The notes under the pieces are model-generated. The model ran no database searches. It saw nothing but the letters and a program-made list of their open reading frames with translations, and had not been told where the DNA came from. A program made the position numbers and the translations under genes. From the NCBI RefSeq assembly GCF_002261265.1, contig NZ_NEVK01000006.1, forward strand, positions 682,001 to 746,000: 64,000 nt of DNA. The letters run 5' to 3'. Shown here piece after piece: positions 52,232 through 61,431 of this stretch (position 1 is its first letter; each line of letters begins with the position of its first letter). The DNA comes from Bordetella genomosp. 7 (GTDB taxonomy: Bacteria > Pseudomonadota > Gammaproteobacteria > Burkholderiales > Burkholderiaceae_B).

Positions 52232-53383
52232 TCAGGCGCGAAAGCGGCCCGGCGAAACAATGGACACGTCGATGTTTTCGGCCTGCAGCGACGGATCTAG
52301 CGGCTCGCCCAGGATCAGGTTCGCGGCCAGCAGCGACGCGCCCGGCGCGGTCTGGATGCCATAGCCGCCCTGCCCGACCAGCCAGAAAAAGCCGCTGACA
52401 TCCGGGTCCCAGCCCACGGCGAAATCGCCATCGGGCAGGAACGAACGCAGGCCGGCCCAGGTGTGGCTCGGACGGCGGATGTTCAACGTGGTCGCGGTGC
52501 AGATCCGGTCGATGCCGATGGCGACGTCCAGCTCTTCGGCCACCACGTCGTGCGGCTCCACGGGGTCTGCGTTGGCCGGCGACCCGAGAAACTGCCCCGC
52601 ATCCGGCTTGAAGTAGAACGACTCGTCCACGCCCACCACGGCCGGCCACCGATCGGAATCAGCCCACTGGCCGTCGGCCGCGTCGGGCTTGAAGGTGAAG
52701 GCGCTGCGGCGCTTGGGCTGCAGGCCCAGCGGCGCCACGCCGAACACGCCGGCCACCTGTTCGCCCCAAGCGCCCGCGGCATCGACCACGTTGCGCGCGG
52801 CGACCGTGGCGCCGTTGGAAAGCCCGACCAGCCAGGCGTCATCCTGGCGAGCAGCCCGCTGCACCGTGGCGTTGTAGGCGAACTCCACGCCCGCCTGCCT
52901 GGCGCCGCGCAAGAACCCCTGCAGCAACGCATGCACGTCGATGTCCTTGGCGTCGGGCTCCTCGATGGCGCCGATCAATCCTTCGCGCCGCACGCAGGGT
53001 ACGCGGCCGACGACGTCATCCGCCGTCATGGCCCGTATCGTGGCGCCGGTGGCCTGCAATTGCGCCATCGTCTCGGCCAGCAGGTCCTGCTGCCCCTCGT
53101 GCGCGATATAGACAACGCCACGATCGCCCAGCAGGGGGTGATCGCTGAAGCCGTCGGGAGGCGATTCGAAAAAGCGGCGGCTGGCGCGCGTCAGCGCGCG
53201 GATGGCCGGGGTGCCATAGGTTTCCATGAACATGGCGGCCGAACGGCCCGACGAGTGGTAGCCCGCCTGGCTCTCTCTTTCCACCACCATCACGGCTCCG
53301 CGATCCCGCAGCCGATAGGCCAGCGAAGCGCCCGCCATGCCGGCGCCAATGATCAGATAGTCATAAACCTTCGCGACAGCCAT
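52232..53383 (-). CDS. dauA: FAD-dependent D-amino acid dehydrogenase, DauA-like
   Basis: This 383-residue DAO-family flavoenzyme resembles Pseudomonas D-arginine dehydrogenase (DauA, 375 residues) throughout: YLIIGAGMAGASLAYRLRDRG, AGYHSSGRSAAMF, TRASRRFFESPPDGFSDHPLL, GLQPKRRSAF, ESFYFKPDAGQFLGSPANADPVE, RRPSHTWAGLRSF and GQGGYGIQTAPG. The Tyr in FYFKPDAG and Arg in RRPSHTW match its substrate contacts. It oxidises D-amino acids to imino acids, which hydrolyse to keto acids and ammonia, aided by RidA next door. It is the first gene of the eleven-gene cluster. D-Arg specificity is not assured. Confidence 0.9.
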   Translation of the reverse strand: MAVAKVYDYLIIGAGMAGASLAYRLRDRGAVMVVERESQAGYHSSGRSAAMFMETYGTPAIRALTRASRRFFESPPDGFSDHPLLGDRGVVYIAHEGQQDLLAETMAQLQATGATIRAMTADDVVGRVPCVRREGLIGAIEEPDAKDIDVHALLQGFLRGARQAGVEFAYNATVQRAARQDDAWLVGLSNGATVAARNVVDAAGAWGEQVAGVFGVAPLGLQPKRRSAFTFKPDAADGQWADSDRWPAVVGVDESFYFKPDAGQFLGSPANADPVEPHDVVAEELDVAIGIDRICTATTLNIRRPSHTWAGLRSFLPDGDFAVGWDPDVSGFFWLVGQGGYGIQTAPGASLLAANLILGEPLDPSLQAENIDVSIVSPGRFRA

Positions 53384-53412
53384 GAAACATCATCCTTTGC
53401 GCAGCAATTCTA

Positions 53413-53438
53413 TTTTCGAATATGAGAATTCTCGAAAA
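53413..53438. promoter_or_regulatory. Palindrome before the D-amino-acid cluster
   Basis: TTTTCGA (53413-53419) and TCGAAAA (53432-53438) flank GAGAATTCTC (53424-53433), itself a perfect 10-base palindrome. It is AT-rich against a GC-rich background and lies 30 bases before the dauA start, a likely operator for the cluster's XRE-cupin regulator. Confidence 0.5.
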
Positions 53439-53490
53439 AGGGAATAGTCGTCGCAACGCCGCGAATGGTCAAGATTGTTTTACTGAGGGT

Positions 53491-54183
53491 TTACCCGCGC
53501 GTGCCGCGCTGTCTGTGCGCGCCCGGCCTTCCGTTCAGGGCCAGCGCGGCGCCTTCCACGCACGCCACCAGGCCTTCGCCGGCCGCCGCTTCCACCACGA
53601 CCCCCCCGGTGAACGCCGAGAACGCGGGCAGCACTGTCATGCCCGGCCGCAGCCAGAAGGCGGGCCAGCGGCGCGGCACGCCGGGCACCCTGGCCTGGGG
53701 ATGCAAGTGGCCCGCGATCACATGGCGTCCGGCGGCGTCCGGCGCCGGCAGATGGCGAAACAGAAATGGCCCGTCGACGTGTTCATGTCCCAACTGATAT
53801 ACGCGCATCGCGGCCTGCGCCAGCGCGCGGTCGTGATTGCCGGTCAGCGCGGCGACCTCCAGGGCCGCATAGCGCTGCCGCCAGTGCAGCCAGGCGTCGC
53901 GCCATGCGGCCTGGCCCGCCGGCCCGTGCAACACATCGCCCACGATCCACAGCGCGCGGGCATCCGTCAGCGCAATCAGGTCGTCCAGGCGGCGCAGGTC
54001 GTCATGGGTGGCGCCGCGCGGCACGGCAATGCCCGCCTGCCTGAATACGTGGCTCTTGCCCAGATGCAGGTCGGCAATGACCAGCCGCTGCCGGGCAGGC
54101 CAGAACAAGGCACGCTCGCCCAGCAGCAGCATCGTTTCCCCCGCCAGCTCCAGCCGCAAGGCGTCATCCCACGACAGCGGCAT
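53491..54183 (-). CDS. pdeM: PdeM-like ligase-associated phosphoesterase/endonuclease
   Basis: This 230-residue calcineurin-like phosphoesterase shows the metal motifs IADLHLGKSH, IVGDVLHG, LTGNHDRAL and IAGHLHPQAR. PdeM proteins are encoded with ATP-dependent ligase, Lhr-type helicase and an MBL exonuclease in the ligase-associated DNA damage response set. It ends the four-gene cassette and overlaps the helicase gene by 20 bases. The role is DNA or nucleotide phosphodiester cleavage during repair; exact substrate is not established from sequence. Confidence 0.92.
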   Translation of the reverse strand: MPLSWDDALRLELAGETMLLLGERALFWPARQRLVIADLHLGKSHVFRQAGIAVPRGATHDDLRRLDDLIALTDARALWIVGDVLHGPAGQAAWRDAWLHWRQRYAALEVAALTGNHDRALAQAAMRVYQLGHEHVDGPFLFRHLPAPDAAGRHVIAGHLHPQARVPGVPRRWPAFWLRPGMTVLPAFSAFTGGVVVEAAAGEGLVACVEGAALALNGRPGAHRQRGTRG

Positions 54184-56626
54184 AGCGCTTCTCCAGTTGC
54201 GCGGCGGCGCGCTTGACGCGCGCCTGCCAGGTTTCGGTGCTGAGCTGGCCGCGCAGGCTTTCGGTCCAGAGCGGAAAGGACAGCGGCGTCAATGCGCGGG
54301 GCTTGCACAGCGCCAAAGTCCGTGCGGCGCAATCGTGCAGGGCCGCCTTCAGCCGGGGCGCTTCCAGCTGCAGCTCGAAAACCTCGCGCTCGGCTTGCGC
54401 CAGCAACAGGTGGTCCGGGTCGTAGCGCCGCAGCACGTCGTACAACAACCCGCTGGACGCCTGTACCTGGCGCAACGATCGCGCGGCGCGCCCCGGCAGG
54501 GATGGGGTCAGTAGCCCCGCGACGCGGGCAATCTCGCGGAACTGCCGGCGCGCCAGTTCGCCCAGGTTGACGCCGTCGCGCAGATCGGCCTCCATGTTTT
54601 GGGGGCCAAGCAGCTGCCTCAGCAGAGCGTCGTCCAGAGCGGCGGGCTCGGCCAGAGTCAACATCAGGCCGTAGTCGTTTACGGTGTACGAAATGGTGTT
54701 GGGCTGCAGCCTGCCCCATCTCAACGCCATCATGGCGGCGAGCCCTTCGTGCACGGCGCGCCCCGCGAACGGATAGACGAACACATGCATGCCGCGCCGC
54801 GTGGCGATTTGTTCGGCCACCAGGCGTCCCGGCGCCGGCAGCGCGCTGGCACTGCGCTGAATGCGCAGCAGCGGCTCTGCGGCGCGCATTTCGCGATGCG
54901 GACCCGGGTCGGCATACAGCGCTTCGACCTGCTGCGCCAACTGCGTAGACAACGGCATGCGCCCGCCCAGCCAGGTGGCCACCGGCCCGTTGCCGCCACG
55001 CGCCTTGCGCACGTAAGCCGTCATGCCTTCCAGCCGCGCCAGCTGCAGGGTGCGGCCGGCGAACTGGAAGTGGTCGCCCGGCCGCAGCCGCGCAAGAAAC
55101 GACTCTTCTACCGAACCCAGCGCGCCGCCGCGCAGATACTTGACCGCCACCGCGCCATCAGACGTAATCGTGCCTATGGACAGGCGATGCCGAAAACCAA
55201 TGCGCCTGTCGTGCACGCGGTATCGGCCATCGTCATCGCGTTCCACACGGCGAAACTCCGGGTAATTGCCCAGCGCCCGGCCGCCCTGCACGATGAAATC
55301 CAATACGGCCTGCCAGGTCGCGCGGTCCAGCGCGGCGTAGGCATGCGTGCCGGCCACTTCGCGATACAGCTCATCCGCATCGAAACCGCCGCCCAGGGCC
55401 AGGGTGACGGCGTGCTGGGCCAGCACGTCCAGGCTGCCGCGTGGCGGCGGGCGGGATTCAATGCGCCCGCCTTCAATCGCCTGGCGCGCAGCCGCATATT
55501 CCACCAGTTCCAGCGCCTGCGCCGGGACGCAGATGACGTGGCCGGATTCGCCCGGGCGGTGGCGCGCGCGGCCGGCCCGCTGCAACAGGCGGGCGACCCC
55601 CTTGGGGCTGCCTATCTGCATGACCTGGTCCACCGCCGGAAAATCCACCCCCAGGTCCAGGCTCGATGTGGCCACCACGCACCGCACCGTGCCCGCGCGC
55701 AGCCCCTGCTCCGCTGCGGCGCGCAGCCGCGGGTCCAGCGATCCGTGATGCAGCGCCAGCGTGGCCGGGTCTTCGGGCCATATCGATTCCAGCGCGCGAT
55801 GCCACAATTCGGCTTGCGCACGGGTATTGGTGAACAGCAACGTCGCGCGCACCCGGAACAGCCGCTTGTACACATGAACCAACTGCGACAGGCCCAGGTG
55901 GCCCGCCCAGGGCAAGGCGCGGCCGCTTTCGGGCAGCAAGGTCGATATGCGGATCCGTCGCGGCCGCGCGCCGGCCACCAGTGCACTGTGCGGCAGATGC
56001 GGCAGCAGCACCGCCCGCGCTTCATCCAGATTGCCCAGGGTGGCCGACAGCCCCCAGATGCGCGCCTGCGGCGACAGGCGGCGCAGCCGCGCCAGGCACA
56101 GCTGCAGCAGCACGCCGCGCTTGTTGCCCAACAGTTCGTGCCATTCGTCCACCACCACGCATTGCAGGCGGGCAAAGCCAGGGGCGGTATCCGCATACGA
56201 CAACAGCAGCGCAAGAGACTCCGGCGTGATGACCAGCACATCGGCCTTGCCTTGGCGTGCCAGCCGCTTGTCGCGCGCCGAGGCATCGCCGGTGCGCAAG
56301 GCCACCGTCCAGCCCAGGCCCAGTTGCCCGGCGACTTCCCCCAGTGCGCGCGCCGTGTCCACCGCCAGCGCACGCAGCGGCGTCACCCACAGTATCCGGG
56401 GACCGGCCTGCCTGGCGGACTGCGGACCACCATCTTGCAAGCCCTGCAGCAGGGGGCCTCCAAAAGCGGCCAATGTCTTGCCGCTGCCGGTAGGGGTATG
56501 CAGCAGGCCCGATTCGCCCGCCAGGTAGCGGCGCCACGTTTCGCGCTGGAACGGCGCCGGCTTCCAGCCTCGCGCCTTGAGCCAGGCCGCCAGGGGCGCG
56601 TCCCAGCCGCGCGGCCCGCCGCTCAT
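54164..56626 (-). CDS. Lhr-type DEXH-box helicase, ligase-associated
   Basis: This 820-residue superfamily 2 helicase has Walker A LHTPTGSGKTLAAF near residue 40, the DEXH box VVDEWHELLGNK near 158, FTNTRAQAELWHR (motif IV), ATSSLDLGVDFPAVDQVMQIGSPKGVARLLQRAGRARHRPGE (motifs V and VI) and an Lhr-core winged-helix C-terminus. Lhr proteins translocate 3' to 5' on single-stranded DNA and unwind DNA and RNA:DNA hybrids. At about 820 residues it is the short Lhr form that lives beside ATP-dependent ligase. Its start overlaps the ligase stop by four bases. Confidence 0.93.
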   Translation of the reverse strand: MSGGPRGWDAPLAAWLKARGWKPAPFQRETWRRYLAGESGLLHTPTGSGKTLAAFGGPLLQGLQDGGPQSARQAGPRILWVTPLRALAVDTARALGEVAGQLGLGWTVALRTGDASARDKRLARQGKADVLVITPESLALLLSYADTAPGFARLQCVVVDEWHELLGNKRGVLLQLCLARLRRLSPQARIWGLSATLGNLDEARAVLLPHLPHSALVAGARPRRIRISTLLPESGRALPWAGHLGLSQLVHVYKRLFRVRATLLFTNTRAQAELWHRALESIWPEDPATLALHHGSLDPRLRAAAEQGLRAGTVRCVVATSSLDLGVDFPAVDQVMQIGSPKGVARLLQRAGRARHRPGESGHVICVPAQALELVEYAAARQAIEGGRIESRPPPRGSLDVLAQHAVTLALGGGFDADELYREVAGTHAYAALDRATWQAVLDFIVQGGRALGNYPEFRRVERDDDGRYRVHDRRIGFRHRLSIGTITSDGAVAVKYLRGGALGSVEESFLARLRPGDHFQFAGRTLQLARLEGMTAYVRKARGGNGPVATWLGGRMPLSTQLAQQVEALYADPGPHREMRAAEPLLRIQRSASALPAPGRLVAEQIATRRGMHVFVYPFAGRAVHEGLAAMMALRWGRLQPNTISYTVNDYGLMLTLAEPAALDDALLRQLLGPQNMEADLRDGVNLGELARRQFREIARVAGLLTPSLPGRAARSLRQVQASSGLLYDVLRRYDPDHLLLAQAEREVFELQLEAPRLKAALHDCAARTLALCKPRALTPLSFPLWTESLRGQLSTETWQARVKRAAAQLEKRYAAVVG

Positions 56627-58227
56627 CTGGCCAGCGCCCGCAAGGTTTCCAACTGGTCCGCCTGCTCGGCCGGCTTATCGCGCCGCCACCGCAGGATGCG
56701 CGGAAACCGCAAGGCCACGCCCGACTTGTGGCGCCGGGACACCGCCACCCCTTCGAATCCCAGCTCGAACACCTGTACCGGCTCGACCGAACGCACCGGC
56801 CCGAAGCGCTCGACAGTATGGGCGCGCAGCCAGCGGTCCAGTTCCAGTATTTCTTTATCGTCCAGGCCAGAATAGGCCTTGGCCACGGGCGTGAGCGCGC
56901 CGTCCTGCCACAGGCCGAAGGTGTAGTCGGTGTACAGCGTGCTGCGCCGTCCGTGGCCGGCCTGGGCATACATCAGCACGGCGTCGATGGTCAGCGGGTC
57001 CACCTTCCATTTCCACCAGTCGCCGCGCCTGCGGCCGCTCTGGTACGGCGAGTCGGCGCGCTTGAGCATGAAGCCCTCCACCCCCCGCTGGCGGGATTCC
57101 TCGCGCAGGTTGGCGGCCGTCTGCCAATCCGGCGCCTGCACCAACGGCGACAGGCACAGGCGCGGGTCCGGATGGCGCTGCAGCAGGGCCTGCAGGCGGC
57201 GCCGGCGTTCAACCATGGGCAGATCGCGCAGGTCGGCTCCGTCCAGTTCCAGCAGGTCGTACGCCAGCATGCGCACCGGCGCCTCGGCCAGCCAGCGCGG
57301 GCCGGGCTTGAGCCGCTGGATGCGCGTCTGCAGGGCAGCGAACGGCATGGGCAAGTCATCGCCCTCTTGCCACGCCAGCAATTCGCCGTCCAGCACGCAA
57401 TCGATGTCCAGGGCCTGCGCCGCGGCCTCGACTTCAGGGAAACGCCCGTCCAGGCGCTCTTCGCCGCGCGACCACAGCGCCACCTCGCCGTGACGCCGGA
57501 TCAGTTGCACGCGTATGCCGTCCCATTTCCATTCGACCAGCCAGTCGGCGACCGGGCCCAGGCCGGCCGGGTCGCCTTCCAGCGGCGACGCAAGAAAAAA
57601 CGGATAAGGCTGCTGCCGGTCGCCCGGCAGTTCTTCCGCGCAGAGCAGATCGCGCAAGAACGCCGGGCTGGGCGTCCAGGCGCCGAGCATACGCTGGGCG
57701 ATACGCGCGATGGGCACACCCGACAGCTCGGCCAGCGCCTGCTGCACCATGCGCTGCGACACCCCCACGCGCAACGCGCCCGTCAGCAGCTTGTTGAACA
57801 CCAGCCGCTCGTCAAAGGGCAGCCCCTGCCATGCATCCATGACGACCGCGCGGCGCCGGGACTCGTCCTGGTTGGCCACAGGCAGCAGCACCTCTTCTAT
57901 CCAGTCCGCCAGGCCACGTTCTGGCGCGGGCCGGGCGGGATCGGGCATCAGCAATGCCAGCGTCTCGGCCAGGTCGCCGACCTGGGCGTAGCTGGCATCG
58001 ACCAGCCAGGCGGGTGTATCGGACACGTCGGCCACCCATGCGCGCAGCTCGCCCGTGCGCGCAATCGTGCGGCGCGCGCTGCTGATCTTGCCGCCGGCCA
58101 GCAGATACAGCGCCCATGCGGCGTCGCGAGGAGGCGCATCGCGAAAGTACGCCACCAATGCCGCGCGCCGGTCCAGAACCGCGGTGCTTCGGTCGAGTTC
58201 CTGGAATAAGGCCGCGAATCGCTTCAT
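56623..58227 (-). CDS. ATP-dependent DNA ligase
   Basis: This 534-residue ligase has an N-terminal DNA-binding domain, a nucleotidyltransferase domain with the adenylated Lys near residue 234 in LVEWKWDGIRVQL, DGELLAWQEGDDLPM, GFMLKRADSPYQSGRR and WWKWKVDPLTIDAVL, and an OB domain. It seals nicks with ATP, in addition to the NAD-dependent housekeeping LigA expected elsewhere. It is 21 bases downstream of the exonuclease gene and coupled to the helicase. There is no polymerase or primase domain, so it is not LigD. Confidence 0.93.
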   Translation of the reverse strand: MKRFAALFQELDRSTAVLDRRAALVAYFRDAPPRDAAWALYLLAGGKISSARRTIARTGELRAWVADVSDTPAWLVDASYAQVGDLAETLALLMPDPARPAPERGLADWIEEVLLPVANQDESRRRAVVMDAWQGLPFDERLVFNKLLTGALRVGVSQRMVQQALAELSGVPIARIAQRMLGAWTPSPAFLRDLLCAEELPGDRQQPYPFFLASPLEGDPAGLGPVADWLVEWKWDGIRVQLIRRHGEVALWSRGEERLDGRFPEVEAAAQALDIDCVLDGELLAWQEGDDLPMPFAALQTRIQRLKPGPRWLAEAPVRMLAYDLLELDGADLRDLPMVERRRRLQALLQRHPDPRLCLSPLVQAPDWQTAANLREESRQRGVEGFMLKRADSPYQSGRRRGDWWKWKVDPLTIDAVLMYAQAGHGRRSTLYTDYTFGLWQDGALTPVAKAYSGLDDKEILELDRWLRAHTVERFGPVRSVEPVQVFELGFEGVAVSRRHKSGVALRFPRILRWRRDKPAEQADQLETLRALAR

Positions 58228-58248
58228 GCCGGAATCCGCCCGCGTGGA

Positions 58249-59259
58249 CTAATCATCTTCGCCATACTGCGTGGCCAGGGTTTCACTGGCGATGCCCGCT
58301 GCACGCAGCGTGCGCACAAGCGCCTCGGTATCGCCGTGCGTGGCGATGACGCGCCGCGCGCCGGTCTGGCGTATGGTCTGCAGCAGCGCGGGCCAGTCGG
58401 CGTGGTCTGACACGACAAAGCCTCGGTCCATGTTGCGGCGGCGCCGGTTCCCGCGCAACCGCATCCATCCCGATGCGTAGCCGTGCTGCGCCTTGCGAAA
58501 TCGGCGCAGCCACGCGCTGCCCGCGGCCGAGGGCGGCGCCAGCACCAGCTCGCCGGCGAACCGGCTGCCCGCAGCTGCGCCGCGCGCGGGGCTGTCGCTG
58601 TCTATCACCGGCAGGGTGTCGGCCATTTCTATCCCCGCGCGCCTGTAGACATCGACACCCGCCGCGATCGCGCCGTGCAGAAACACCGGACGATCCAGCC
58701 AAGGTTTCAGTTCGGCCAGCAGCCGCTGGGCCTTGCCCAGGGCATAGCAGTACAGCACGGCCGTCTCGCCACGCGCCGCGCAATGATCTCGCCATTGCAC
58801 GATGTCGCGCGCCACATCGGCCGCCTCGGGCCAGCGATATATGGGAAGGCCGAAAGTGGACTCGGTGATGAACGTGTCGCAGGGCACGACCTCGAAGGGC
58901 CGGCACGTCGGATCGTGCTGACGCTTGTAGTCGCCGGACACCACCCAGACCTCGCCTTCGGCCTCGATGCGAACCTGAGCCGACCCCAGAACGTGGCCGG
59001 CCGGATGCAGCGACACGCGCGCGCTTCCCAATTCGAACGGCTCGCCATACGCATGCACCCGGTAGGCCTGCTCGCCCAGCCGCCATTGCAGGATGGGCAG
59101 GCCGTCGGCCGTCGTGTGGTAGCAGCCCATGCCCACGCGGGCATGATCGCCATGGCCATGCGTCAGCACCGCCGTGGCCACCGGCCGCCAGGGATCGATA
59201 TAAAACTGCCCGGCCGGGCAGTACAAGCCCTCCGGACGCAGCTGCACGATGTCGGTCAT
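58249..59259 (-). CDS. Ligase-associated MBL-fold exonuclease
   Basis: This 336-residue metallo-beta-lactamase-fold nuclease resembles SNM1/Pso2-type and CPSF-type enzymes: LTHGHGDHA at 32-40 binds the metals, HPAGHVLGSAQV and VVSGDYKRQHDPTC follow, then TESTFGLPIY and, near the end, FVVSDHADWPALL. It is the first gene of the ligase-associated DNA repair cassette. Its ATG overlaps the stop of the upstream PucR-type gene by four bases and has GGAGA inside that gene, so it is translated with the regulator. Confidence 0.92.
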   Translation of the reverse strand: MTDIVQLRPEGLYCPAGQFYIDPWRPVATAVLTHGHGDHARVGMGCYHTTADGLPILQWRLGEQAYRVHAYGEPFELGSARVSLHPAGHVLGSAQVRIEAEGEVWVVSGDYKRQHDPTCRPFEVVPCDTFITESTFGLPIYRWPEAADVARDIVQWRDHCAARGETAVLYCYALGKAQRLLAELKPWLDRPVFLHGAIAAGVDVYRRAGIEMADTLPVIDSDSPARGAAAGSRFAGELVLAPPSAAGSAWLRRFRKAQHGYASGWMRLRGNRRRRNMDRGFVVSDHADWPALLQTIRQTGARRVIATHGDTEALVRTLRAAGIASETLATQYGEDD

Positions 59260-61346
59260 GTCGGTCTCCGCGCGGCGTTGGGCGGCGACTGCCCCCCTAC
59301 ACCCAGGCTCCAAAGGCGCAGCGCCATGTGGATCTCCAGGGCCCGGCCGGTGTCGGCCACATTGCCGATCAGATCTTCGGCGCTGGCCAGCCGCTGCCGC
59401 ATGGTGTTCACATGGATACCCAGGCGCGCGGCGGTAACCGTCGCGTTCTGATTGTGATCGAAGTACGCCAGCAGCGTAGACGCAAGTTCCGTGCCGCGCC
59501 GCCGGTCGTATTCCAGCAGGGCGCCGATGGAGGCCTCCAGAAAAACGCCCACGCTGGCACTGTCCTGCGTTTCGAACAGCACCGAGTACAGCGCCATTTC
59601 GTTCTGGCCCGCAATGCGGCCATTCATTCCGAGGCGCCCCACGACCGACAGTGCGCGCCGGAGCGAGGTATAGAGCGACGGCATCTCTGCCGTGCTGTGC
59701 AGTGGACGCGAGATCACGCCCCGATAGGCGCTGCCCAGTTCCCGTCGCGCAAATGCGTTGAACGAGTCCCTCAAGTGTGCCGCGTGGTCGGCGCCGCACA
59801 CGAAGGCCACCACGCCGTCCACGGCGTCGAGCACCAGTCCCGGCCATGCGTACGCGGCGCGCACGCGGCGCGCCACATAAGCAGGATCGTTCTCGGCAGC
59901 CTCGACCAGCATCAGCACCATAGGGCCATCGACATCCAGCCCGTGGCGCTCGGCGCGGTCACGCGTCAGGGCCGGCTCGCCCTGGCGCGGCGACAGAATC
60001 GATTGCAGCAACGCGGACACATCGCGGCTCTTGCTGGCTTCCTGGCGCTCCTGGGACAGCAGCACAATGCCCACCACACTGGAACTTCGCTCGAAGGTGC
60101 GTATCGAGATGTCGCGCAGCGGCTCACGCCGGAACAGCAGCACCGATCCCAGCATGCCGCCGCCGCCCATCACCGCGATGGCCCGGCAGTATTCCCCCTG
60201 GCTCTCATAGGCCGGCGTAGAGCGGCCCGCCCTCCGGCTTTCGTTGAGCGCTTGCGTCAGCGCCGCGCTGTGCGGACCATAGGGTTCGTATGCCATCGCG
60301 GCCTCGCCCGCGCAGCCGGGCGCCTGCGCTCGTGCCAGTACATGGTGGCCTTCGTCCAGCACCAGGATGTCAGCTTGCAGCAATTGCGCAATGGCGTGGC
60401 ATAACTCGCCCAGCGATGCCCCCTTGGCCAGCAGCAACGTCAGCCGCTCATGCGCCTCGACGGCGCTTTGCACGTCGCGTGCATGCTGTTCGAGTTCAGC
60501 GCGCGCGCGGTCGGCCTTGTCCAGCGCCGATTGGGCATCGGCGAATGCCTTGGCGTTGTTGATCGCCACTGCGGCGTGCGTAGCCAGCGTGCACAGAATG
60601 GATATGTTCAGCGCGGTGTGCGTACGGTGATAGCGATCCGCAACAAACAACAGCCCGATGACGTTGTCTTCCCAGATCAGTGGCGCGCCCACCAGCGCGG
60701 ACACGCCTTCATTGCGAAAAATATCATCCAGCTCGGCATCGTGGATAAACCGATTGTCGTGCAGGTAATCGGCGGTAGAGAACGGCAGGCGTGTCGTCAT
60801 CACGATGCCCGCGACACCGCGCTCGCGCTGCGCCGTCATGCGCCCCGTGCGTTCTCCGATGGCCCCTTCGGACACCACCACTTTGAATTCGCGCTCTTGC
60901 GCATCGTAGATCGTCAACCAGCACAAATGCGCGCGCAGTAGGTCGCGGGCGCGGGTCACGATGGCCTTGAGCAGTTCCGGCACGTCGAGCCGGCTGGCCA
61001 AGTCTTGCGCCGACTTGATCACGGCCATCATCCCGCGCTCGCGCTGTTCGTGCTGTTCCAGGCGGCCGCGCACCGCCAGCGCCATGCGCCCCAGCTCGAC
61101 CAGCCCGGTCTTGTGCGGCAGTTCGTCCGGCAGCGCATCCAGCAAGGTCAGCCGGGCGGTGAACTCGTCCGCGGGCGCATCGCGATGCAGCAGCGCGACA
61201 AGCTCGGCGGCCACGGCATGCAAGCCCGGCGCTGGCGCACCGGACGCGGAACCGGCGCGCGCGCCGCGTGCGGAAGATGTCTTGGGCATAGGCAGATCCA
61301 GAAAACGCTGGCGGCTCCGGCGAGCCCGCATGCATGGGAACATCAT
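59256..61346 (-). CDS. GAF-domain PucR-type transcriptional regulator
   Basis: This 696-residue regulator has a GAF domain at about 115-265 (CWLTIYDAQEREFKVVVSEG, NVIGLLFVADRYHRTH, THAAVAINNAKAF), a coiled coil, a middle CdaR/PucR-like region and a C-terminal PucR helix-turn-helix (LLAYFDHNQNATVTAARLGIHVNTMRQRL). I start at ATG 61346, which has AAAGGGGG upstream; ATG 61289 is the alternative. It diverges from the SDR-Liv operon and should regulate it; a palindrome lies between them. Overlap with the exonuclease gene is unusual for this regulator. Confidence 0.85.
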   Translation of the reverse strand: MMFPCMRARRSRQRFLDLPMPKTSSARGARAGSASGAPAPGLHAVAAELVALLHRDAPADEFTARLTLLDALPDELPHKTGLVELGRMALAVRGRLEQHEQRERGMMAVIKSAQDLASRLDVPELLKAIVTRARDLLRAHLCWLTIYDAQEREFKVVVSEGAIGERTGRMTAQRERGVAGIVMTTRLPFSTADYLHDNRFIHDAELDDIFRNEGVSALVGAPLIWEDNVIGLLFVADRYHRTHTALNISILCTLATHAAVAINNAKAFADAQSALDKADRARAELEQHARDVQSAVEAHERLTLLLAKGASLGELCHAIAQLLQADILVLDEGHHVLARAQAPGCAGEAAMAYEPYGPHSAALTQALNESRRAGRSTPAYESQGEYCRAIAVMGGGGMLGSVLLFRREPLRDISIRTFERSSSVVGIVLLSQERQEASKSRDVSALLQSILSPRQGEPALTRDRAERHGLDVDGPMVLMLVEAAENDPAYVARRVRAAYAWPGLVLDAVDGVVAFVCGADHAAHLRDSFNAFARRELGSAYRGVISRPLHSTAEMPSLYTSLRRALSVVGRLGMNGRIAGQNEMALYSVLFETQDSASVGVFLEASIGALLEYDRRRGTELASTLLAYFDHNQNATVTAARLGIHVNTMRQRLASAEDLIGNVADTGRALEIHMALRLWSLGVGGQSPPNAARRPT

Positions 61347-61364
61347 ATCAACGCCCCCTTTCCT

Positions 61365-61381
61365 ATGTGTGAATTACACAT
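61365..61381. promoter_or_regulatory. Inverted repeat between pucR-type and SDR genes
   Basis: ATGTGT-N5-ACACAT is a perfect 6-base inverted repeat, 19 bases from the PucR-type start and 51 from the SDR start. It is a candidate operator for the PucR-type protein in both directions. Confidence 0.45.
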
Positions 61382-61431
61382 GGTCACACCGCTGCGCCTC
61401 GACGACACTCATCGCATATCGTCAACAGGAT

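Noticed and set aside
53491-59259. A LigD-type non-homologous end-joining locus
   Set aside because: There is no Ku gene, and the ligase has no polymerase/primase or phosphoesterase domain. The four genes match the ligase-associated DNA damage response set instead.
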